From the NCBI GenBank assembly GCA_032718475.1, contig JAUCBJ010007457.1, forward strand, positions 27,705-91,704: DNA of 64,000 nt, given 5' to 3'. The notes beneath the pieces are model-generated. The model was given only the letters and a program-made list of their open reading frames with translations. It did no database searches and had not been told where the DNA came from. Numbering within the stretch: the first letter of the stretch is position 1; the number at the start of each line of letters is the position of its first letter. This DNA is from Nemertoderma westbladi. Lineage: Eukaryota > Xenacoelomorpha > Nemertodermatida > Nemertodermatidae. Below, piece after piece: positions 50,101 through 59,660 of this stretch. A program made the translations under genes and the position numbers.

Positions 50101-52992
50101 CCTGATCTTACACAACCTCTTGCTGGTGTCTTGATGAGGTTCAGGCACCACGAGGTAGCTTGTATGGCGGATATAGAAGCCATGTTCCACCGTATAAAGG
50201 TTAAGAAAGAGGATTGTAATGTATTGCGATTTTTATGGTGGCCAAGTGGAAATCTTGATGAAAACCCTATAGCATATAGAATGCTCGTGCACATTTTTGG
50301 AGCTATCTCGTCTTCAAGCTGTGCAAACTTCGCACTGCAAAAGACAGCAGAAGATAATCAATATGACTTTGATGAAGAGACTAGAAATACTGTGAAAAGG
50401 AACTTTTATGTTGATGACCTCCTTAAGTCATATAAATCTGCACCTTGTGCTATAAAACAGTATTCTGAATTGACTCAGATGTTAAAGAAAGGAGGTTTCC
50501 GATTGACAAAATGGATTTGCAATAACCCAGATGTTGTTTCTGCTATTCCGAATGAAGAGCTTGCAACATCAATCAAGGATCTCGATTTGGACGGATGGCC
50601 CACTGAGAGAGCACTTGGTGTAATATGGAATGTCGGGAAAGATATATTTACATTTAATGTATCACCTAAGGTGAAACCAACAACCAGACGAGGAATCTTG
50701 TCTATCATGAGTAGTGTCTATGATCCTCTTGGGTTTGTGGCACCTTATACATTTAATGCAAAACTCATATTGCAAGACCTTTGCAAAGCCGAAGTTGGTT
50801 GGGATGATATTATAGATAACGATATTTCATCCAGATGGGAGCAATGGCTCCATGAACTTACATTTCTATCAAAGCTAACTATCAGAAGATGCTTTTCACC
50901 ACATTTTCAAGACATTGTTCGAGTCGAAATGCATCATTTTTCTGATGCTTCTTCTCTGGGATATGGAATGGTATCCTATATTAGATTTGGTGGTGGAAGT
51001 GGTGACATTTATTGTGCCTTTATTATGGGGAAATCCCGATGTTTACCAAAAAAAGGGTTGACTATCCCTAGAGCCGAATTATCTGCTGCTGCTTTAGCAG
51101 TGAAAGTAAACATATTTATTCTGAAAGAAATCGATATTGTGTTTGATAAAATATTGTATTGGACTGATTCCACATTTGTTATTAAGGTAATATTGTCTCA
51201 GGATAAACGTTTTAAAGTGTTTGAGGCAAATAGACTTGCTATTATTCATGATGGATCGTCCGCTGATCAATGGAAATATGTACCTTCGAGTTACAACCCT
51301 GCTGATGATGTATCACGTGGTTTACATGCAGAATGTCTTCAAGATAGTAAATGGTTAAACGGCCCTGATTTCCTTTGGAGGCCCCCTGAAGAATGGCCAT
51401 CCTGTGTAAATATAACTGACACCAGCGAAATTGATGACTGCACCATTGGAAGTGAGATAAAGACTTCGTATGCTGTAAATCAAATAAAGCATACAAACAT
51501 TCTAGATAGATTAATTGAAGCTAACTCATCATTGTATTCGTTAAAGAAAAGGGTGTCATGGTTACTTCGTTTCAAGATGTATATGATATGGAGATATTCT
51601 AGAGATAAAAAGATCAAGCCAATAATTGGTGAATTGACAACTGCCGAAATGGCAGATGCTGAATACTTATTAATTATACATGTGCAAAATACACATTTTG
51701 CTGAAGAGATTGCTACCTTGAAATATAACCAGAATATTAAGAAGAGAAGTAATCTATATAAACTTGGCCCAATATATGAAGATGGCGTATTACGAGTTGG
51801 TGGTCGGCTACATGATGCACCTCTTGATTATGGAAATAGACATCCATATATATTACCACTTGGTAAATTCTCAGAATTGATAATTATTGAGCACCATACT
51901 AATAGTTCACATTCTGGGCTGAACTATGTGTTAGCGTCACTGCGTTCCAAATACTGGATATTGAAAGCCAGACCCTTTGTGAAGAAAATCCTAAGGAGTT
52001 GCTGCCATTGCTTACGATGGCGGACTACTCATCTATTGAAACAACGAATGGCAGATTTGCCAATAGACAGAGTGACCCCCAACCAACCACCTTTCTCTGA
52101 AGTTGGATTAGATATATTTGGACCCATAATGGTCAAGGTTAGACGAAGTCTAGAGAAGCGATATGGCTGTCTTTTTACATGCCTTGCAATGAGAGCTTGT
52201 CATATTGAAATTGTTCCTTCTCTAGATACGAAAGCGTTTATCAATGCATTGTTTCGCTTTATCAGTCGAAGAGGAAAACCTAAGCTCATTAGGTCAGATA
52301 ATGGATCGAATTTTGTTAGAGGAGAATATGAGATCCGAGAAGCCATCAATAACTGGAATCATCACCATATCACTGATAAATTATTACAGCAAAACATAGA
52401 ATGGAAACGGAATCCCCCAAAGGCGAGTCATATGGGTGGCGTTTGGGAAAGGGTAATTAGAACAGCCCGAACTATATTGAAAAGTTTGCTACGTGAACAA
52501 ATTGTGAATGACGATACATTGTTTACCCTTATGGCCATAACTGAGTCAATAATAAATGGAAGGCCATTGACAACAAATAGCGATGATCCAAATGATGATG
52601 CAGTGATTACACCAAACCATTTATTGTTATTGAGACCCTGCAACTATTTACCAATCGATGTCTTTACGAAATCTGATATCAACTATCCAAGAAGAGGTTG
52701 GAGACAAGCCCAATACCTCGCCGACCGATTTTGGCAACGATGGGTCAAGGAATATTTACCACTACTTCAAGAACGGCAGAAGTGGTTCCATAAACTGACT
52801 AATTTGAAAGTCAACGATGTGGTTCTCTTACTCGATGAAAGATATCCTAGAGGTCAATGGCCTTTAGGTCGCGTGATTGAAACCTTTAAAGGTCGTGACA
52901 ACAATGTTCGATCTGTGAAAGTTCAGACAAAGAAGAATATCTTAAAACGCGGGATCTCGGAGTTGTGCTTATTGGAGTCTTCTTGTATTTGA
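47119..52992 (+). CDS. BEL/Pao gag-pol polyprotein, 1957 aa, intact
   Basis: Single uninterrupted ORF. The gag part (DUF1759-like, about residues 1-500) has a charged helical segment near 130-200. A CCHC zinc knuckle lies at 547-560 (C-x2-C-x4-H-x4-C). A retroviral-type aspartic protease has the active site around ALLDDGSDSS at 664-673. Reverse transcriptase carries YVDD at 1097-1100, and RNase H has its first catalytic Asp near 1276 (FSDAS). An H2C2 zinc region lies near 1590-1635. The integrase core has D1665, D1727 and E1777, spaced 61 and 49 residues apart, followed by a C-terminal DUF5641-type domain. All catalytic residues I looked for are present. The ATG at 47119 has a second in-frame Met two codons later. 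There is no frameshift between gag and pol, which is normal for this group. The product makes the particle, copies the RNA and integrates the DNA. The frame has no break. Confidence 0.96.
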   Translation: MIMSGIGNIASLKKSRNGYLANLTRAYNEAKRLMQANADYDRVRLAIKTIDEVYERFCYAHDSYVSALETTADIDEAKKYLFSVKQTKNEFHEIYLKWKLDNFGDADTDVDDILPKHSVSQVGCQSTVLSDLDRAKADEDIAAYELEQIKFKHELRARKAKLVEEEEQLEAKMKCEKAAIKRRSLERSEGKLSRASSVKHRPGNSVANVMDQSYNNRMPTRVINNAEQLSDYPSRLDPNVPSWTPLHGNQHSEEGIQSYGELFKTMANIMTLPQPEVVPFAGDPSEYWQFMRSFEEHIESKALTDSAKLNYLIHYCQGKARKLIKDYPILIPSEGFIQAKHTLYERFGQPYTIARAHIDRVTKGNPLRPNDRQGLLDYADQLNSSQMVLSSMGYLADINAVDNLRHIVERLPHYMKCKWLEKANNIRKTNRSPNINDIILFVKNIAHAVNDAEFGTILDSKDTGAANANIKKTFDFRSNRPGDKTRSFPRTTSLATSRDIPQNSNDSYASRNSCHICFQNHTLDRCFQFRGKSNKERINFLRRRGICDNCFDRGHIALNCPKNHNCERCASNHKHHTLMHPSDEVDDSKQRVGSSTFSNQGYSTPKTTKPAVENMREVQSKEESISRRTHTHLANTLQHSKVCLPIIPVRISNPSNDIYVDVYALLDDGSDSSFCTKRVADILGICRNEENYSLTTLNCENVMKRGAVVELMVAQIDSIDDTSIIHLPEVVTTDKLPISPDKIPTMADITNWPHLSNIHLNELQDKEVHLLIGLDVPEALWTEEELYGGKKEPFAIKTPFGWTLRGPVTHKRMKQLDKSKNMYLCHYDNSPRNSNDYNLELLVNKFWELESSGIYSDTSTTMSLNDKRALSIMQDSIKLVNNNYVLALPWKCNPPSLENNISMATMRLNSLKRRLMKDSELHNKYTEIIEMYEEKEYAEKVPIEELTDPSLKGKIWYLVHHPVFHPKKPGKVRIVFDCSAKYKDCSLNDKLFQGPDLTQPLAGVLMRFRHHEVACMADIEAMFHRIKVKKEDCNVLRFLWWPSGNLDENPIAYRMLVHIFGAISSSSCANFALQKTAEDNQYDFDEETRNTVKRNFYVDDLLKSYKSAPCAIKQYSELTQMLKKGGFRLTKWICNNPDVVSAIPNEELATSIKDLDLDGWPTERALGVIWNVGKDIFTFNVSPKVKPTTRRGILSIMSSVYDPLGFVAPYTFNAKLILQDLCKAEVGWDDIIDNDISSRWEQWLHELTFLSKLTIRRCFSPHFQDIVRVEMHHFSDASSLGYGMVSYIRFGGGSGDIYCAFIMGKSRCLPKKGLTIPRAELSAAALAVKVNIFILKEIDIVFDKILYWTDSTFVIKVILSQDKRFKVFEANRLAIIHDGSSADQWKYVPSSYNPADDVSRGLHAECLQDSKWLNGPDFLWRPPEEWPSCVNITDTSEIDDCTIGSEIKTSYAVNQIKHTNILDRLIEANSSLYSLKKRVSWLLRFKMYMIWRYSRDKKIKPIIGELTTAEMADAEYLLIIHVQNTHFAEEIATLKYNQNIKKRSNLYKLGPIYEDGVLRVGGRLHDAPLDYGNRHPYILPLGKFSELIIIEHHTNSSHSGLNYVLASLRSKYWILKARPFVKKILRSCCHCLRWRTTHLLKQRMADLPIDRVTPNQPPFSEVGLDIFGPIMVKVRRSLEKRYGCLFTCLAMRACHIEIVPSLDTKAFINALFRFISRRGKPKLIRSDNGSNFVRGEYEIREAINNWNHHHITDKLLQQNIEWKRNPPKASHMGGVWERVIRTARTILKSLLREQIVNDDTLFTLMAITESIINGRPLTTNSDDPNDDAVITPNHLLLLRPCNYLPIDVFTKSDINYPRRGWRQAQYLADRFWQRWVKEYLPLLQERQKWFHKLTNLKVNDVVLLLDERYPRGQWPLGRVIETFKGRDNNVRSVKVQTKKNILKRGISELCLLESSCI

Positions 52993-53154
52993 TTGAAATA
53001 AATAAATAGATATTTTATAACATTCTGTATCAAAATAATTGATTCTTTATTGCTATGTGTTGTTGAACTGATTTACAATTAATGTCGTAAATTTATTTGA
53101 CACATGAGTTATAATTTAGATAAATGCCCTGTGAAGCATTGATCGGGGTGGTGA
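52993..53154 (+). other. Retrotransposon 3' untranslated segment and purine-rich tract
   Basis: About 160 bp from the stop codon to the 3' LTR. It ends GATCGGGGTGGTGA immediately before TGTAAG, the likely plus-strand primer tract, although two T interrupt it. No env ORF fits here. Confidence 0.7.
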
Positions 53155-53980
53155 TGTAAGTGTCAAATCTGTTGCCTTCGTAATTGTTAATTAATTGTGG
53201 ACCTAATTATTTTTGTGACACGCAAATAGCGGATAGTACTGACATCCAGACTGGACCGGTGTCAAAAAGATGGAAACTTCTGATTTTAGATTTAGGACTA
53301 AGACCGGTTTGCCGGCACTAGAAGGAAAATTTAGGGTAATACTGACTGTCAGACTTCGAAATGTTGTAGATTGTTGTATATCGAATTCTAAATTATAATG
53401 ATTATAAAAAACTGTTTATTATTATTAACCGTGTTTGATGCCGATATAGATATATGACAGAACCCACCTTTTGCCACAGTTTGGTGAGTGAAAACCCTGC
53501 AATATTATTGAGGTTGTTATTGATATATTATGATACATTTATTAAGACCGGTACTATAGAAGGTAGGCTCTATAACGTTTGACATGTGTTTATTTGATAC
53601 AGTTCTCATACGGTATTTAATTTATTCACATTGCTGTACTGATTGTAGTAAGGAAGTACCGGTATGATTATATTTTTGATTGTCATTATTTTTTTAGATA
53701 ACCGCACTTCGCACTCCGCACTTCGCATTTTGTACACCCTAACGCAATGAAATATGAAAGGATGCCCTGATACCGGTATATGACAATGTTTATGATATAA
53801 TTATATGATAATGAAGCGAAATAAATAGACGACCAGAGATAATTTGATAATAGATAATGTGCGCGTTTATTCATACTGTGGTAACCTATTTTTATGAATT
53901 TCACCCTAATTAATAGATCTACTAGGATTGACATTCGATCTAACAGTGAATAGAAAGACCTCTGAAGCCTGACCCCTTCA
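53155..53980 (+). repeat. 3' LTR
   Basis: An 826-bp direct copy of the 5' LTR, offset 7133 bp, ending GACCCCTTCA and followed by the target duplication CTAGC and the resumed 26-bp satellite. One base difference from the 5' LTR was found. Confidence 0.96.
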
Positions 53981-56861
53981 CTAGCTGAGAAACAACGTAA
54001 CTTTCACTAGCTGAGAAAGAACGTAACTTTCACTAGCTGAGAAAGAACGTAACTTTCACTAGCTGAGAAAGAACGTAACTTTCCCTAGCTGAGAAAGAAC
54101 GTAACTTTCACTAGCTGAGAAACAACGTAACTTTCACTAGCTGAGAAAGAACACAACATTCACTAGCTGAGAAAGAACGTAACTTTCACTAGCTGAGAAA
54201 GAACGTAACTTTCCCTAGCTGAGAAAGAACGTAACTTTCACTAGCTGAGAAAGAACGTAACTTTCACTAGCTGAGAAAGAACGTAACTTTCACTAGCTGA
54301 GAAAGAACGTAACTTTCACTAGCTGAGAAAGAACACAACATTCACTAGCTGAGAAAGAACGTAACTTTCACTAGCTGAGAAAGAACGTAACTTTCACTAG
54401 CTGAGAAAGAACGTAACTTTCACTAGCTGAGAAAGAACGTAACTTTCACTAGCTGAGAAAGAACGTAACTTTCACTAGCTGAGAAAGAACGTAACTTTCA
54501 CTAGCTGAGAAAGAACGTAACTTTCACTAGCTGAGAAAGAACGTAACTTTCACTAGCTGAGAAAGAACACAACATTCACTAGCTGAGAAAGAACGTAACT
54601 TTCACTAGCTGAGAAAGAACACAACATTCACTAGCTGAGAAAGAACGTAACTTTCACTAGCTGAGAAAGAACGTAACTTTCACTAGCTGAGAAAGAACGT
54701 AACTTTCACTAGCTGAGAAAGAACACAACATTCACTAGCTGAGAAAGAACGTAACTTTCACTAGCTGAGAAAGAACGTAACTTTCACTAGCTGAGAAACA
54801 ACGTAACTTTCACTAGCTGAGAAAGAACACAACATTCACTAGCTGAGAAAGAACGTAACTTTCACTAGCTGAGAAAGAACGTAACTTTCCCTAGCTGAGA
54901 AAGAACGTAACTTTCACTAGCTGAGAAAGAACGTAACTTTCACTAGCTGAGAAAGAACACAACATTCACTAGCTGAGAAAGAACGTAACTTTCACTAGCT
55001 GAGAAAGAAGGTAACTTTCCCTAGCTGAGAAAGAACGTAACTTTCACTAGCTGAGAAAGAACGTAACTTTCACTAGCTGAGAAACAACGTAACTTTCACT
55101 AGCTGAGAAAGAACGTAACTTTCACTAGCTGAGAAAGAACGTAACTTTCACTAGCTGAGAAAGAAAGTAACTTTCACTAGCTGAGAAAGAACTAACATTC
55201 ACTAGCTGAGAAAGAACACAACATTCACTAGCTGAGAAAGAACGTAACTTTCACTAGCTGAGAAAGAAGGTAACTTTCCCTAGCTGAGAAAGAACGTAAC
55301 TTTCCCTAGCTGAGAAAGAACGTAACTTTCACTAGCTGAGAAACAACGTAACTTTCACTAGCTGAGAAAGAACGTAACTTTCACTAGCTGAGAAAGAACG
55401 TAACTTTCACTAGCTGAGAAAGAACGTAACTTTCACTAGCTGAGAAAGAACGTAACTTTCACTAGCTGAGAAACAACGTAACTTTCACTAGCTGAGAAAG
55501 AACACAACATTCACTAGCTGAGAAAGAACGTAACTTTCACTAGCTGAGAAAGAACGTAACTTTCCCTAGCTGAGAAAGAACGTAACTTTCACTAGCTGAG
55601 AAAGAACGTAACTTTCACTAGCTGAGAAAGAACGTAACTTTCACTAGCTGAGAAACAACGTAACTTTCACTAGCTGAGAAAGAACGTAACTTTCACTAGC
55701 TGAGAAAGAACGTAACTTTCACTAGCTGAGAAAGAAAGTAACTTTCACTAGCTGAGAAAGAACTAACATTCACTAGCTGAGAAAGAACACAACATTCACT
55801 AGCTGAGAAAGAACGTAACTTTCACTAGCTGAGAAAGAACGTAACTTTCCCTAGCTGAGAAAGAACGTAACTTTCACTAGCTGAGAAACAACGTAACTTT
55901 CACTAGCTGAGAAAGAACACAACATTCACTAGCTGAGAAAGAACGTAACTTTCACTAGCTGAGAAAGAACGTAACTTTCCCTAGCTGAGAAAGAACGTAA
56001 CTTTCACTAGCTGAGAAAGAACGTAACTTTCACTAGCTGAGAAACAACGTAACTTTCACTAGCTGAGAAAGAACGTAACTTTCACTAGCTGAGAAAGAAC
56101 GTAACTTTCACTAGCTGAGAAAGAACTAACATTCACTAGCTGAGAAAGAACACAACATTCACTAGCTGAGAAAGAACGTAACTTTCACTAGCTGAGAAAG
56201 AACACAACATTCACTAGCTGAGAAAGAACGTAACTTTCACTAGCTGAGAAAGAACGTAACTTTCACTAGCCGAGAAAGAACGTAACTTTCACTAGCTGAG
56301 AAAGAACACAACTTTCACTAGCTGAGAAAGAACGTAACTTTCACTAGCTGAGAAAGAACTAACTTTCTCTAGCTGAGAAAGAACGTAACTTTCACTAGCT
56401 GAGAAAGAACTAACATTCACTAGCTGAGAAAGAACACAACTTTCACTAGCTGAGAAAGAACGTAACTTTCACTAGCTGAGAAAGAACGTAACTTTCACTA
56501 GCTGAGAAAGAACGTAACTTTCACTAGCTGAGAAAGAACTAACTTTCTCTAGCTGAGAAAGAACGTAACTTTCACTAGCTGAGAAAGAACGTAACTTTCA
56601 CTAGCTGAGAAAGAACGTAACTTTCACTAGCTGAGAAAGAACTAACATTCACTAGCTGAGAAAGAACACAACTTTCACTAGCTGAGAAAGAACGTAACTT
56701 TCACTAGCTGAGAAAGAACGTAACTTTCACTAGCTGAGAAAGAACGTAACTTTCACTAGCTGAGAAAGAACTAACTTTCTCTAGCTGAGAAAGAACGTAA
56801 CTTTCACTAGCTGAGAAAGAACGTAACTTTCACTAGCTGAGAAAGAACGTAACTTTCACTA
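53981..56861. repeat. 26-bp satellite array, right part (~110 copies)
   Basis: Continuation of the array at 33207-46021 after the retrotransposon. It has the same 26-bp unit, and AACAACG and ACACAACATTC variants are frequent here. It ends abruptly at CACTATTTGCAC. Confidence 0.96.
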
Positions 56862-57484
56862 TTTGCACACTAAGAACCACCTTAATGGCCCTTTACTTAT
56901 ACACTGAACGGTAAACGGTAACCATGGCTACCGTTTTATCTGTGCTAGGCTTCTTCTATTTGCACAGTGCGATTCCTCGCCCTGTGATTGGTTAAATGCT
57001 TAAATTGGATTCATTATTGGTTTACCAGTATTTAAAGCTGAGTTTATATAACATAATTGTTGTAGATGATTTTTATGACTAACGGTATATTATTTAGTTC
57101 CCCGGCAAGTACCACTCCTCAAAGTGGCTACTATTTCTTACCAGTTTATTTATCACGGTTTATCTATCAATATTGCAACTACTGTAACATTAAAATATAC
57201 ACTTTTATTGTTCTAAGCATTATTAACTCTTGTTTTATTGGTACTAACTGAAACTGCGTATAAAGACAATGTATACACTAACGAACTAATAATCCCTTTG
57301 TAGAAGTTGACACTTCCCGCAACACTTAATAAAGGAGCCCGGATTACACCCGGAAATGTGTATATATACAAGCCAATAAAAGTACCAAATAAATATTTAA
57401 TATTAATTAATATAATAAATATAAAAAATTTATATTTAAATAAAGCCAAATAAAGCCGATAATATTCCATGGCAATCAACTCAC
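56862..57484 (-). other. Intron segment adjoining the CH1 exon
   Basis: AT-rich intron between the satellite and the donor GTGAGT at 57484. Short ORFs on both strands have no recognisable content. The minus-strand ORF here is only read-through of the CH1 exon. Confidence 0.7.
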
Positions 57485-57859
57485 CGATATTAACGATCTT
57501 CACATTCTCCCGTTCTAGAAACTTCATCGCCGTCGAAACATTCTCTAGTTTCATCTGTCTGAACGTCGGCCGTTTGTTATAACGTCCGACATCTTTACCC
57601 GACAGAACTTCCAGCAGATTCAATAGAATCAAGCCGTCCTGTAGGCCCTGGTCGAGATCATAGATGCGTTTATTGATACCCTTGAGGTGTTCGTTGCACC
57701 ATCGCGTGAAGGTGTTCCGTTGGATACGCTTCCACGCCGCGTCTTCCGATAATTCGCGTTCAGCCGCCATTAGTCTCTCTTCATCGTATTCTTCCTCGCT
57801 ATCACTGGCATCCCTTTCCACTGTCGCCGGACTAATATCCATTGTTAACGAACGTTTCT
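57485..57859 (-). CDS. FLN: Filamin first coding exon: N-terminus and most of CH1
   Basis: Translation from ATG at 57842 gives 119 residues plus one base. An acidic tail ([12 protein letters not shown], residues 11-22) is followed by the calponin-homology 1 domain from about W37 ([18 protein letters not shown]), with [19 protein letters not shown] at 91-109. This closely matches CH1 of vertebrate filamins, the first half of the tandem-CH actin-binding domain. A strong acceptor (TTATTTTCTTGGCAG) lies just before 57859, so the 17 bases before the ATG are probably 5'UTR from a spliced leader exon. The open frame continues upstream to a Met at 57887, but that stretch crosses the acceptor and is rejected as start. 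The exon ends in a consensus donor GTGAGT at 57484 after ATC-G (phase 1). The next exon supplies AT to complete Asp, matching the residue found in filamins at this point. Confidence 0.93.
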
Positions 57860-58920
57860 CTGCCAAGAAAATAACATAGTTAGCCAAGCAAACCCACCCG
57901 TATTACTTGATTGTATAATAAACTACTGGCAAAGCCTTTCATTGGTGCCAAAGCAATGTAGACGTTAACAGGCAGTGAATATATTACATCCCATAATACT
58001 CATATCACTGATTGTTAAACAAGAACATTTATATATGGAAATGTAATATAATTACACCGCGTAAACAAATATCTTAGCATCATTAACTATCAACTCAGTC
58101 CCCCCAACTAATTACAAATACAGAGCCGTAGATCCGTTACATAGATGTCCATATAATTACACTACAGAATAATAAATGACATATCTATGAACCAGCAACC
58201 TTGTTCTATTCCCAGTGCGGTGCCTTTAAGTTGATATGGTCTATGGAGCTTAACTTACCAACGCAATAGTAACAATTATATAATCTGTGAGCAATATGAA
58301 GCGGTTATACCGGCACCGGTACAAATTAATCATGATATATGAGTGTCATTGCGGTGGTAGCCGGTACGCGGTTACAAAACACATTGTTCCACCGGTCGAA
58401 AGCGTACAGGTATGTTGTGATTGTCAAAATGTGTGCCCGAGGGAGAATAACGGTCTCAGGGTGAACTGATATAATTAATTCCTAGACATATTATTATTTT
58501 ATCTGAGCTTGCAGGTGTTACTGTCGTTAGTGTACTTAGAATCTCAAAGGATACCAGTACCGGTACCAGCAGATATAATAGGTATGCTTTAGGTGCAATA
58601 TACTGATTCCCAGCCAATTCTGCAACAGGACAGCTGTTGTTTATATTGGTTGCCTAGCAACGCATAACGCATAAGCATACAAAGATAAAGAAAGAATCAA
58701 CATTCAAATTAACACCGAACTGATTCCGGAAATTATTTTCAAAAATATTTAAACAAATATCTTATTAGAATCTCAAGTTTTCGGAAAACTCTTTAAATTT
58801 CGAAATAAAATATCGAAATTATAATTAACCTTTTGTTTTTTTAAGAAGAAAATCTCATAATTAAGTTAAGATAAGGCGAATACAATTTTCTAACACAACA
58901 TTACATTACAGAGAAAACGG
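57860..58920 (-). other. Upstream intron or 5' flank of filamin, no gene seen
   Basis: Begins with the acceptor TTCTTGGCAG before 57859, so at least the adjacent part should be intron. It contains several ACCGGTA strings (about 58310, 58350 and 58560) and AT-rich stretches. No exon, tRNA or conserved ORF was recognised, and the 5' untranslated exon was not located. Confidence 0.6.
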
Positions 58921-58971
58921 ACCATGAGAAGTATACCAGACTATCTGATGTTGCATTTCACTTTGCAGTTT

Positions 58972-59090
58972 ACCCCATGTGAAGATTACCAGGTTTTCAC
59001 TAAAAACCCAGTAAGTTCCCCCTTTCGTGAAAAGGTTGCATTGATTTCACATCTCTCCTGAGTTCGTGGGTTCGATCCCCGCATGGGGGC
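58972..59090 (+). repeat. tRNA-like (SINE-type) remnant with B-box motif
   Basis: GGGTTCGATCCC at about 59069-59080 resembles a T-arm/B box and is followed by ATGGGGG, which could pair with ACCCCAT at 58972-58978. The span is about 118 nt and no A box or anticodon arm is evident, so this is not a functional tRNA gene. A degenerate tRNA-derived SINE is the likeliest reading. Confidence 0.3.
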
Positions 59091-59219
59091 AAGCCAGGTC
59101 AGTTTTCGTTTCGGCATGTATGCTTTAAAGAGACTAGCCGCTAGCCAGGGCGCATCTCTGCTTGTATCCTTAATTGGTACCGGTAGATAAATGAGTACCG
59201 GTGTACAAGGCTGAGATAA

Positions 59220-59660
59220 CTCCGTCTTGAAATGACTCCTCAGTCGTCTCAGCATAGTCTGAGAACACTCCTCAGTTATCTCAGCCTAGGCTGAGAACAC
59301 TCCCCAGTTATCTCAGCTGAGAATACTCCCCTTAGGCTGAGATGAGTTCCCTAATTGAGTTATAACTCATATCCGTACCTGTGTTATTTTCGTATATTGC
59401 AAAAATAAAACTAACCTATGTTATTGAGGTATCGTTTATTGTTTTGGTTAGAAAAGCCCACCACTGTAACCTACTCCTTTCCGTTAATTAGGAAATCTAG
59501 AGAGAAAACTATGGAGTGTTCTCAGCCTAGGCTGAGAAGACTGGGGAGTCATATTTGGTGGGGAGTGTTCTCAGCCTAGGCTGAGAACACTGGGGAGTCA
59601 TATTTGGTGGGGAGATATCTCAGCCTATTACACCGGTACTGCAGTTTCCTCTGACTCTGG
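59220..59660. repeat. Cluster of CTCAG palindromes in inverted arrangement
   Basis: The perfect 16-bp palindrome CTCAGCCTAGGCTGAG occurs at 59280-59295, 59521-59536 and 59570-59585. Neighbouring strings (ACACTCCCCAG on the left, CTGGGGAGT and GGGGAGTGTT on the right) are inverted copies of each other. The two clusters flank a unique centre, which is MITE-like. Confidence 0.75.

Larger units (their letters stand above)
46022..53980 (+). mobile_element. Full-length BEL/Pao LTR retrotransposon
   Basis: A 7959-bp element in the 26-bp satellite: 826-bp direct LTRs beginning TG and ending CA, a leader, one intact gag-pol ORF, a short purine-rich stretch (GGGGTGGTGA) before the 3' LTR, and a 5-bp target duplication CTAGC (46017-46021 and 53981-53985). 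Domain order protease, RT, RNase H, integrase, and the protein families recognised, place it in BEL/Pao. There is no env-like ORF. The two LTRs differ at one position that I found, so the insertion is very recent. It lies antisense to the filamin gene. Confidence 0.96.
1..57859 (-). other. FLN: Filamin-family gene, 5' portion (seven coding exons, 3' end beyond window)
   Basis: Gene model assembled by hand from minus-strand exons 57859-57485 (CDS from 57842), 30419-30055, 28406-28278, 27645-27508, 27327-27087, 7422-7222 and 6704-1. Every junction is GT-AG and every phase agrees (1, 0, 0, 0, 1, 1), and the coding total is 8136 nt (2712 codons) with no stop. Introns are about 27.1, 1.65, 0.63, 0.18, 19.7 and 0.52 kb. 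The first 477 residues follow the order of animal filamins: acidic N-terminus, CH1, CH2, Ig1, Ig2. Filamins are cytoplasmic actin cross-linkers that dimerise through a C-terminal Ig repeat, which would lie beyond the left edge if present. The remaining codons form a DG-P octad repeat that is not part of standard filamins. About 37 kb of the 58 kb is tandem repeat. No transcript evidence is available; the exon chain is inferred from homology and splice phase. Confidence 0.85.

Noticed and set aside
57843-57887. Alternative filamin start at Met 57887
   Set aside because: It would cross a strong acceptor (CTTGGCAG before 57859), and the extra residues resemble translated intron. The ATG at 57842 is preferred.
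58972-59090. Functional tRNA gene
   Set aside because: There is a T-arm-like motif and weak acceptor pairing, but the span is about 118 nt with no A box or anticodon stem. Listed only as a SINE-like remnant.
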